DNA from: Limnochordia bacterium
GTDB taxonomy: Bacteria > Bacillota > Limnochordia > Darwinibacteriales > DTU012
Length of the DNA stretch: 5,393 nucleotides
Assembly: GCA_007116995.1 (NCBI GenBank)
Contig: SKHL01000026.1
Location: forward strand, 1 to 5,393
Direction of reading: 5' to 3'
The notes under the pieces are model-generated. The model did not search any database. It had not been told where the DNA came from and worked only from the letters and a program-made list of their open reading frames with translations. The position numbers and the translations under genes are program-made. Of the stretch, positions 1-5,393 are shown in pieces; within the stretch, counting starts at the first letter, position 1; each line of letters starts with the position of its first letter.

Positions 1-26
1 GATTCTGTTCCGATCATAACAGAATC
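1..26. repeat. Perfect 9 bp inverted repeat at the left edge, possible terminator of the leftward operon
   Basis: GATTCTGTT (1-9) and AACAGAATC (18-26) are perfect inverted copies with an 8 nt loop. On the plus strand no T-run follows. On the minus strand the bases that would follow lie outside the window, so this could be the intrinsic terminator of the operon, or part of a structured RNA. Only the symmetry is seen; the function is a guess. Confidence 0.45.
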
Positions 27-159
27 TTCCAGTGATTGAAACCGCGAATTTGATACACTTATTGAAGTTGTCTCAAACGGCGATGGGCTAAGGAGTTTGG
101 AGAGTAGAAGCTAGATTGCTGCCTCAAGCTACAATGCCGACCAAAAATTAGGGGTGTTC
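27..159. other. Non-coding stretch left of the operon, no gene supported
   Basis: No frame on either strand gives a protein I can defend. The plus strand has short open stretches with stops at 37-39 and 89-91, and one open run from 40 to a TAG at 112-114 without a credible start. It may be the 3' untranslated tail of a convergent gene, a small RNA body ending at the terminator at 217, or decayed sequence. I matched it to no known riboswitch or T-box consensus. Confidence 0.4.
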
Positions 160-177
160 TCCGTGCTATAACACGGA
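160..177. repeat. Short perfect hairpin beside the terminator
   Basis: TCCGTG (160-165) and CACGGA (172-177) form a perfect 6 bp stem with a 6 nt loop, ending 3 nt before the terminator stem. On the plus strand it could be the last structured element of the rightward transcript. Neither strand has an adjacent T-run, so it is not a terminator by itself. Confidence 0.5.
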
Positions 178-180
178 ACT

Positions 181-217
181 AGACTGCGGGGACACTAATA
201 TGTCCTCAGTCTTTTTT
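181..217 (+). terminator. Rho-independent terminator of a convergent rightward transcript
   Basis: AGACTG (181-186) pairs with CAGTCT (207-212) and GGACA (190-194) pairs with TGTCC (201-205). A small asymmetric internal loop separates the two stems and the apical loop is CTAATA (195-200). A run of six T (212-217) follows on the plus strand. The minus strand has no T-run after the stem, so it is directional. It must end a transcript coming from the left, either from outside the window or from 1-180, and it shields the operon from antisense read-through. Confidence 0.8.
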
Positions 218-233
218 GTCTATGTGTCTATAC

Positions 234-1295
234 CTATAATAAACCGACTTCGAGGGAAATTGCGCGAGTATCTAATTGTTCATGGCTGTGATCGTTGTGA
301 ACTGTATATAGCTTACTCTCGTATTTAACATGTTTTACTTGGTTAAAAACCGTGTTCAATGGATGATTCATCACTAATCCAAGCATAAAAAAGTCAAATT
401 GAGATACTCTCTTGGTGAGCATAATAAGAAACGATCTAGCAATTTCTAGATCGTTATCCTCGACTAGAAATAAGGCAAGGCTTGCGTAATTAGCTATCTG
501 GTTCTCCTTCGGTAGATTAGGATAGCCTAGCCATTCTAGTGGTATGTGCTGTAAATATTTATGAATTCCTCGGTACTTAGTGATAATATATTGCTTATAC
601 CGCTGTTGATTCAAGATACCACAGGCTGCCTTAATGCGACCGGTCTGATCCCGTAAGGCGAAAATATTTTCTTGAGTCCATCTTAATTGATCAAATATAG
701 GAGGAGCTAGATTATAATTAGACAAGTGGTTTTTGTAGAAGCTGTCTAACCCTGCACAACTACCCTGTTCTAAGCGATAGCCTGGACTAAGCCTTATCTT
801 GCCTTTGGGTTTAAAACAGTAAACAGTATAATCCTGCACAAACTTGTATTCAGGCATGTTTTTACGGCGTTGCTTAAAAAGACGCTGTGCTAGTGTATTA
901 TCCTTAAGAATGGTAGTATAGAAAAGATCTACATCCCCTTTTGTGAGCACAAACATTTTTTGATAGAGATCTTGAATATAGGGAATTCGTCTCCGATAGG
1001 CCGGCTTTATTTTCAGCCCTGTTAAGTATCCAGTACTTTTGACGGATCCGTTTACAAAGGCCTTGCGGATGACACAGCATCCTCCTCCACATAACTCACC
1101 TGTTTCCTTTAAGCGGATAATTGGAAACACTACTTTTTCTCCTTCTTGAAGATAGGAAAGATAGGGATTAGGTCGTCTAGTATACAAGACAGAAATGTTC
1201 CCCTTAAAGTCGTCGCTTTCGTATAATGTTAAAAGATCGGGTCCATCGTGTTCGCTAGCCAAGCTATACTCAAAAATACTATTTGGGGAGATCAT
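234..1295 (-). CDS. Two-domain GNAT-like acyltransferase
   Basis: This 353-residue protein resembles uncharacterised GNAT-superfamily proteins built from two GNAT-like halves. The N-terminal half (about 8-160) has an N-terminal acidic/GNISVLY segment (31-37), a strand with ELCGGGCCVIRKAFVNG (67-83), the typical beta4 stretch STGYLTGLKIKPAYRRR (87-103) and a following helix. It ends with YTTILKDNTLAQRLF (126-140), the usual acceptor-side block. The C-terminal half (about 170-340) has a second beta-alpha pattern ending in MLGLVMNHPLNTVF (304-317) and KHVKYESKLYTVH (321-333). The CoA-pyrophosphate loop, normally R/Q-x-x-G-x-G/A, reads RRRIPY here and has lost both glycines, so acetyl-CoA use is uncertain. 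An acyl- or aminoacyl-tRNA/carrier donor or a structural role is possible. The ATG is strongly supported by GGAGG 7 nt upstream; the start lies 17 bp inside the preceding radical SAM gene. It is the last gene of the visible operon, and its TAG is 17 bp from the terminator of a convergent transcript. The GNAT assignment is by pattern recognition and less certain than the other three calls. Confidence 0.75.
   Translation of the reverse strand: MISPNSIFEYSLASEHDGPDLLTLYESDDFKGNISVLYTRRPNPYLSYLQEGEKVVFPIIRLKETGELCGGGCCVIRKAFVNGSVKSTGYLTGLKIKPAYRRRIPYIQDLYQKMFVLTKGDVDLFYTTILKDNTLAQRLFKQRRKNMPEYKFVQDYTVYCFKPKGKIRLSPGYRLEQGSCAGLDSFYKNHLSNYNLAPPIFDQLRWTQENIFALRDQTGRIKAACGILNQQRYKQYIITKYRGIHKYLQHIPLEWLGYPNLPKENQIANYASLALFLVEDNDLEIARSFLIMLTKRVSQFDFFMLGLVMNHPLNTVFNQVKHVKYESKLYTVHNDHSHEQLDTRAISLEVGLL
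430..455 (-). repeat. Perfect 10 bp hairpin inside the GNAT-like gene
   Basis: AACGATCTAG (430-439) and CTAGATCGTT (446-455) are perfect inverted copies with a 6 nt loop. In the mRNA of the GNAT-like gene this falls in codons for N-D-L-E-I-A-R-S-F (about residues 281-289) and is followed by the U-rich TTCTTATTAT. It looks like a weak intrinsic terminator or mRNA stability hairpin, but its AT-rich stem and broken U-run make termination uncertain. Confidence 0.5.
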
Positions 1296-2607
1296 CTAGG
1301 TTCCTCCCTATGGGGACATTCATCTTTTTATCTACTTCCTCGCCTAAGCGAATATTCATTGCCCAGAAAAGGCCCCACATTAATGGGTTCGAACGTTGCA
1401 TACTATGCATACCTCGCTTAAGCACTGATGGTAGTGAGGCGAACTCTTTGCGAGCCTGTCTACATAGTTGACTAACCTCTTCTGGGGTCATACATTTTGG
1501 TTTAAAACTTAATTGGCCATACTGATAATCTTCAGCGAGCCACCATTTATCATATAACAGCCTATCTTGATTCTGCAAACGCTGATAGAGTGGTGTTCCC
1601 GGAAAGGGAAGTAAGTGATTAAAAGCTGCGGTATAAAATCGATGCTTTTTGGCAAAAGCGACGGTCTGGTCAATCGTTGCTGGGGTATCGTTGTCATAGC
1701 CAAAGACAAATGTGGCGTAAATTCCAATTCCAGCATCGTGTATACGCTGCACAAGCTCATCTCGCTCTCCTAGAGCTACATTAAAGGATTTGTTCATTTG
1801 CTTAAGATTTGGTGCTTCTAGGGATTCAAAGCCAATTAGGATGAGTTCACACCCGCTTTTTTTCATCAGCTTAAGTAATTTAGGATCTCTAGCCATAGTT
1901 AAGGTGCCTTGGCCTGCCCATTTAATTTTGAGAGGTTCCATCGCGCGAAATAGTGCCTTTGCATGAGAGATGTCAGCCATTAGGTTATCGTCTACAAGGA
2001 AATGATATCGATGGGGACTGCGCTGAATATCTGCTACAATGTGCTGAATATCTCTGTTTACATATTTATGATAGTAGCTCGAAATTGCACAGAAGTCACA
2101 GGTGTGGCAGCAGCCTCGTCCAGTTTCTACTAAGGAAATTGGCAGATATTTCTTGTGAGCATACAACCCTCTATCAGGCTGCATTTGGGTATACCCGAGA
2201 CCTCCTTGATATCGTTTTTTAAGGTCCCCATGAGCTAGATCCTCTAACACCTGCGCCCAAACGCATTCGGCATTGCCAACGACAATACTGTCACAATGGT
2301 GTACAGCCTCTTCTGGACACAGTGTAACATGATAGCCACCTAAAAAAACTGGTATGTGCCGAGCCCGAAATTTTTCTGCGATTAGATAGCTTCGTTTCGC
2401 TGTATAGGTCTCCACTGAGATTACCACTGCGTCTGTGGAGGTATTATAGTCAATTAACTCAATCCGATCATCAAATAGTTCAACCTCACAATCCTTAGGT
2501 GTTAGAGAGTTTAAAACAGCATAGGTTAAAGGCTCCATCTTCCAGGTGCCTATGTATTTTTGCCCGGGCTTCTTACCAATTGCTGGGACGATAAAGGTTA
2601 TTTTCAT
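1279..2607 (-). CDS. B12-binding-domain radical SAM protein (second of tandem pair)
   Basis: This 442-residue protein has the same domain order as the gene just upstream but is well diverged from it. The B12-binding domain covers about 1-140, with the loop LGGYHVTLCPEEA (89-101) and again no DxHxxG ligand motif. The radical SAM core has GRGCCHTCDFC, giving the cluster ligands C166, C170 and C173; C167 is an extra adjacent cysteine. LILIGFESL is at 255-263, FVFGYDNDT at 300-308 and LLPFPGTPLYQRL at 332-344. The tail WWLAEDYQYGQLSFKPKCMTPEE (355-377) is typical of the DUF4070-type C-terminus. It likely performs SAM-dependent radical chemistry with cobalamin on an unknown substrate, possibly the same scaffold as its neighbour. 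The ATG has a GAGGTG site 4 nt upstream, located within the 3' end of the preceding gene (35 bp overlap). Its TAG lies 17 bp inside the next gene. The cluster ligands are intact, so I expect an active enzyme. Confidence 0.92.
   Translation of the reverse strand: MKITFIVPAIGKKPGQKYIGTWKMEPLTYAVLNSLTPKDCEVELFDDRIELIDYNTSTDAVVISVETYTAKRSYLIAEKFRARHIPVFLGGYHVTLCPEEAVHHCDSIVVGNAECVWAQVLEDLAHGDLKKRYQGGLGYTQMQPDRGLYAHKKYLPISLVETGRGCCHTCDFCAISSYYHKYVNRDIQHIVADIQRSPHRYHFLVDDNLMADISHAKALFRAMEPLKIKWAGQGTLTMARDPKLLKLMKKSGCELILIGFESLEAPNLKQMNKSFNVALGERDELVQRIHDAGIGIYATFVFGYDNDTPATIDQTVAFAKKHRFYTAAFNHLLPFPGTPLYQRLQNQDRLLYDKWWLAEDYQYGQLSFKPKCMTPEEVSQLCRQARKEFASLPSVLKRGMHSMQRSNPLMWGLFWAMNIRLGEEVDKKMNVPIGRNLDDLPK
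1301..1308 (-). promoter_or_regulatory. Ribosome binding site for the GNAT-like gene
   Basis: GGGAGGAA on the minus strand, with the GGAGG core at 1303-1307 and 7 nt to the ATG at 1293-1295. It is the closest to consensus of the three sites in the operon. It justifies the start that overlaps the preceding gene by 17 bp. Confidence 0.85.
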
Positions 2608-3940
2608 GTTTCACCTCAGGAATATCGGTATTGTCAGTCATCACTTCCCTAGTAAACCTTCTAAACTTGGCGGCGTAGCCTCGATACCCCCAATTCACAG
2701 GTAATGCAAGCCAAGGGGTGCGGTTAAAGGGAGATAAACGCTTCATAATTGAGGAAACACTATAGGTTTCTTCCCATGCCCATGCACAACCCTCTTCTAA
2801 TTGCTCTTTAGTCATCTGTTTAGGAGTAAACACGCAATGCTCCACATCATACATTGCCCAGTTTCGTTCAACGATCCTGTTTTGCGCGCTTAATTGCTGA
2901 TATAGCTCTGTTTTAGGAAAAGGAGTTAAAATCGAGTATCTTGGAAGATCGATTTTAGTTTCAATCGCCATTTTTGCTGTTTGTTCAAACACACTTTGGT
3001 CTTCATCATCAGCACCAAAAGCAAAGCAGCCTTGAACCAAGATCCCTACATCATGAAGTTTTTTCATAAGTTCTGCATACTCCACTACTTTATTTACACC
3101 TTTATTGATTAACTTTTGAGAGGATTGGCTGAGAGATTCAAATCCAATTAATAATCCTTTACAACCGCTTTTAGCAAAGAGGTCAATTAGATTATCGTCA
3201 AATCCCACAGCTGATGTGACTAAACCTAACCATTTCTTTCTTAGGGGAATTAAGGCTGTAAAAAGTGAGATTGCATACTCCTTGTCCGCAATCAGGTTGA
3301 CATCGGGAAAAAGCACTTCCTTAGAATGCAAGGCTTCAATTTCTTTAACCACCTCAGCAACTGGGCGTTTATGCACCGTTTTTCCAAATGCGGCTGGATA
3401 CGCACAAAAGGTACATGGTAGAGAGCAGCCGCGTACTGCCTCCACGGAATTTAAGGTAATATAGCGCTTCTTATTTAATAAATCTCTGCGAGGCATAGCC
3501 CTACCATTAATGGTATAATCTGCACCTTGCATATATCGAGTCTTAAGTGATTTATTTACATAGTCAAAAAGCATCTGAGGAAAGGTGAACTCTGCAAATC
3601 CGATCATTATCACATCAGCATGCGCTTCTGCTTCATCAGGCAGCATAGATGGGTGGACTCCTCCTAGCACAATTGTTTTACCAAGGCTACGAAAGTAGTC
3701 TGCATAGGCATAACATCGAGGAGCTGCCCCGGTAATACAAGTAATGCACACTAAATCGGCATCTAAATCTAAAGGAATTTCCCCTGCTGTCTCATCATAA
3801 ATCCTAATATCTGCTTCTAATTCATCTGGTACTAATCCGGCTAAGGTGGTTAAGGTTAGTGGGGCATAGTGAAGGGATTTGCCAAAGCTACCATTATATC
3901 GATGCATAGCTCCAGCTGGGGCTAATAAAGCAATTTTCAT
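2573..3940 (-). CDS. B12-binding-domain radical SAM protein (first of tandem pair)
   Basis: This 455-residue protein has the layout of cobalamin-binding radical SAM enzymes. An N-terminal Rossmann-like B12 domain spans about 1-140, with the conserved loop LGGVHPSMLPDEA (92-104). A radical SAM barrel follows, with the [4Fe-4S]-ligating CxxxCxxC at C172, C176 and C179 (GCSLPCTFC). The GLLIGFESL strand motif is at 262-270 and an FAFGADDED segment at 306-314. The C-terminal part (about 335-400) carries TPFPKTELYQQL and a conserved tail helix, as in the BchE-like / DUF4070-type group. The classic DxHxxG cobalamin-ligand motif is absent, so binding, if any, would be His-off. The family includes C- and P-methylases and ring-forming enzymes; the reaction here is unknown. 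The start ATG is supported by AAAGGAG 7 nt upstream, lying inside the end of the GH3 gene. Its last 35 bp overlap the next gene. No signal peptide or clear membrane segment is seen; it is probably cytosolic or peripherally membrane-associated. Confidence 0.92.
   Translation of the reverse strand: MKIALLAPAGAMHRYNGSFGKSLHYAPLTLTTLAGLVPDELEADIRIYDETAGEIPLDLDADLVCITCITGAAPRCYAYADYFRSLGKTIVLGGVHPSMLPDEAEAHADVIMIGFAEFTFPQMLFDYVNKSLKTRYMQGADYTINGRAMPRRDLLNKKRYITLNSVEAVRGCSLPCTFCAYPAAFGKTVHKRPVAEVVKEIEALHSKEVLFPDVNLIADKEYAISLFTALIPLRKKWLGLVTSAVGFDDNLIDLFAKSGCKGLLIGFESLSQSSQKLINKGVNKVVEYAELMKKLHDVGILVQGCFAFGADDEDQSVFEQTAKMAIETKIDLPRYSILTPFPKTELYQQLSAQNRIVERNWAMYDVEHCVFTPKQMTKEQLEEGCAWAWEETYSVSSIMKRLSPFNRTPWLALPVNWGYRGYAAKFRRFTREVMTDNTDIPEVKHENNLYRPSNW
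2612..2617 (-). promoter_or_regulatory. Ribosome binding site for the second radical SAM gene
   Basis: GAGGTG on the minus strand lies 4 nt before the ATG at 2605-2607 and sits inside the upstream radical SAM gene. It supports this start even though it creates a 35 bp overlap with the previous stop. Confidence 0.75.
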
Positions 3941-5393
3941 AGGTATTCTCCTTTAAATACAGTGTCCCAATGACTATGTAACGATAATGCACTTAGCTTA
4001 ATATCTCCTAATCGTTGCCCGGCCTTAACACATTCGCCCAGATACTCCTGCAGGGGATCCCCAGTTAATCGAAAGATCCGTACTGGTTTGAGCTGTCCTA
4101 ATTTTCGGCAATAATTATAATGGTAATTCGTCCGGAGGCCCTGGTCTACCATCTCAGCATCAATAGGAAATGTAGTAAATAAAACATAGAAATTATCTTT
4201 CGGTGCTAGCATGGCAAAACCAGAAATCTGCAAACCTTCTAGCACCTCTTTTACAAATACTTCATTAAGCTTTTCTCCAAATAAATCAGACACCCTATCC
4301 TGTTTACCCACAAAGCAAATTAAGGGAATCTCTCCCATGAATCCACAAACCTTAATTACATCCCTTAATTGATAACGGTAAAATCCACCTGCTGTTGTTA
4401 TAATCACAGCATAATCCTTATCCTCCTCTAATTGATGGGCTAGATACAGTTGATTATCTTCTAGGGATTGAAATTCAAAGAAATGGGAGTAAACACTAAG
4501 TGCCGAACCCGCTAATCCGTTTACGGGAAAGGAGATTAAGCCCTCAGTGGCTAAAACCCCTTTCGGTTCCACAACGGCCTTGGGAAACAGAGTTTTTATT
4601 TCGTGGACATATTTTCGAGCATTGCCATGACACCAGCAACTAATCACTACTAAGTCGGGCCATACGCTAGCGTACTCTTTATTTAGCAACACATTTTCCA
4701 AAAACGTCGCTCTTTTGGGATCTCGGGTATATAAATCTTGTATAAGCACTTTTTGGTTTTTATCCATAAATTCGAGTACCAGTAGTAAGAAAGTGGGATT
4801 CCATATCGATATGAGCGTTAGATTTTCGCAGGCAAGTAGGTTCAAAGCCGTCTTATAGTAAAACTCTTCCATAGAACAGTGCTTTACTAGCTTACTAGGG
4901 ACTGCAAATATCCAGTTAAACAAATATTCTTCTAGTTTCCCGAAATATTGACTATCCTCTTCAAAGCCAACGGGAATTCCGGCACTGGTATATTTGGTAT
5001 TGTGGGTAACGGGAGTAATTGACCAATAACTCTTACCCCACCGAATGCCTGGATAGTTTGTATATAAGGAATAGAACCAAGGTTTAAGCCCATTTTGAAA
5101 CTCTTTTTTTAATGCGTCCGTGTAGACCACTAGTTTTGCAGCAGAAGTTGATCCGCTAGTAGGCTCGAGCATGCTGACCCGATCTAATGTTAGAACAGAG
5201 GACTCTCCATCGCAAATTCGTTCAATATAGGGTGCATAGTCTTCATACGTAGTCAGGGGTACTTGGTCTTGATATTGATGGACATCTTGGATATTCTTGA
5301 AATTATAGAGTCTACCATAGACACTCTCCCGATTACGAGTTAGAGTTTCCAGAAGCTTGTTCTTTTGCATACGTGCCAAGTCCTTAGTTTTTA
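3937..5393 (-). CDS. GH3-family acyl-adenylate/amide-forming enzyme (GH3 auxin-responsive promoter family), 5' partial
   Basis: This is a member of the GH3 family. These are cytosolic ANL-type enzymes that use ATP to activate a carboxylate as acyl-AMP and, in the plant members, conjugate it to an amino acid. Numbered from the TTG codon at 5377-5379, the protein shows the phosphate-binding loop TSGSTSAAK (74-82), a YWSITP plus SAGIPVGF block (118-139), the GVLATEG adenine-site motif (274-280), the YRYQLRDVIKVCGF motif (334-347) and the C-terminal-domain hinge region FVGKQDRVSDLFGEKL (356-371). It ends in a GQRLGDIKLSAL block (454-465). The family call is strong; the substrate is not predictable. 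The frame stays open upstream of the TTG to the edge (codons for K-T-K-D), and those residues plus ARMQKNKLLETL fit the N-terminal helix of bacterial GH3 proteins. I therefore think the gene begins outside the window with perhaps a few tens of residues missing. The alternatives are weaker: TTG 5377 sits 1 nt from AAGGA, and ATG 5368-5370 sits 10 nt from it. It is the first visible gene of the operon, and its TGA overlaps the next ATG by 4 bp. Confidence 0.9.
   Translation of the reverse strand, partial: KTKDLARMQKNKLLETLTRNRESVYGRLYNFKNIQDVHQYQDQVPLTTYEDYAPYIERICDGESSVLTLDRVSMLEPTSGSTSAAKLVVYTDALKKEFQNGLKPWFYSLYTNYPGIRWGKSYWSITPVTHNTKYTSAGIPVGFEEDSQYFGKLEEYLFNWIFAVPSKLVKHCSMEEFYYKTALNLLACENLTLISIWNPTFLLLVLEFMDKNQKVLIQDLYTRDPKRATFLENVLLNKEYASVWPDLVVISCWCHGNARKYVHEIKTLFPKAVVEPKGVLATEGLISFPVNGLAGSALSVYSHFFEFQSLEDNQLYLAHQLEEDKDYAVIITTAGGFYRYQLRDVIKVCGFMGEIPLICFVGKQDRVSDLFGEKLNEVFVKEVLEGLQISGFAMLAPKDNFYVLFTTFPIDAEMVDQGLRTNYHYNYCRKLGQLKPVRIFRLTGDPLQEYLGECVKAGQRLGDIKLSALSLHSHWDTVFKGEYL
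3948..3954 (-). promoter_or_regulatory. Ribosome binding site for the first radical SAM gene
   Basis: AAAGGAG on the minus strand lies 7 nt before the ATG at 3938-3940. It is embedded in the last codons of the GH3 gene (K-G-E-Y). Together with the ATGA stop/start overlap it points to translational coupling and fixes this start. Confidence 0.85.

Noticed and set aside
20..91. Plus-strand frame-2 stretch (NLPVIETANLIHLLKLSQ) with a GTG at 32
   Set aside because: It is very short, has no ribosome binding site and no recognisable family; another frame is equally open over the same bases.
40..114. Open plus-strand run ending ...NGDGLRSLESRS before a TAG, possibly the tail of a transposase or RNA-guided nuclease gene
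   Set aside because: A stop at 37-39 closes the frame, there is no credible start or ribosome binding site, and the likeness to TnpB-type tails is too vague to support.
1..217. Riboswitch or T-box leader reading rightward into the terminator
   Set aside because: I could not find the conserved T-box, S-box, cobalamin, lysine or c-di-GMP core motifs, and no rightward gene follows the terminator; the next gene is on the opposite strand.
1953..2222. Plus-strand open frame antisense to the second radical SAM gene
   Set aside because: It lies wholly within a gene with intact catalytic motifs, has no family likeness and is a composition shadow.
3216..3464. Plus-strand open frame antisense to the first radical SAM gene
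   Set aside because: It is a shadow over the CxxxCxxC region of a confident gene, with no independent support.
4318..4370. 10 bp inverted repeat AATTAAGGGA / TCCCTTAATT inside the GH3 gene
   Set aside because: The arms are 33 nt apart and AT-rich, there is no T-run on either strand, and the spacing makes chance occurrence fairly likely.

Overview
The window holds one tightly packed, leftward (minus-strand) operon of four genes that fills positions 234 to the right edge, plus about 230 bp of non-coding DNA at the left. The style suggests a low-to-moderate GC Gram-positive bacterium, perhaps a clostridial or Peptococcaceae-type anaerobe. The reasons are near-consensus Shine-Dalgarno sites before each internal gene, intrinsic-terminator logic, GC content that looks by eye like the low-to-mid 40s percent, and two oxygen-sensitive radical SAM enzymes. 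This is inference; no marker gene fixes the taxon.

In transcription order (right to left) the genes are: a GH3-family acyl-adenylating enzyme whose 5' end runs off the right edge (3937-5393); a B12-binding-domain radical SAM protein (2573-3940); a second, diverged protein of the same architecture (1279-2607); and a two-domain GNAT-like acyltransferase (234-1295). Junctions overlap by 4, 35 and 17 bp, and each downstream gene has its own ribosome binding site inside the preceding gene. They are therefore almost certainly one transcript with coupled translation. The promoter is not in the window.

The left end (1-233) contains a clear rho-independent terminator on the plus strand (181-217). It implies a rightward transcript arriving from outside the window or starting in 1-180 and converging on the operon. 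Two further perfect hairpins (160-177 and 1-26) lie here; the one at the edge could be the operon's own terminator if a T-run follows outside the window. No protein gene can be supported in 1-180.

Taken together the operon looks like a small biosynthetic module. GH3 enzymes activate a carboxylate as acyl-AMP and usually join it to an amine. The B12-radical SAM proteins could methylate, cyclise or rearrange an unactivated carbon skeleton. The GNAT-like protein could transfer an acyl or aminoacyl group. I do not recognise a described pathway with this gene set; substrate and product are unknown.
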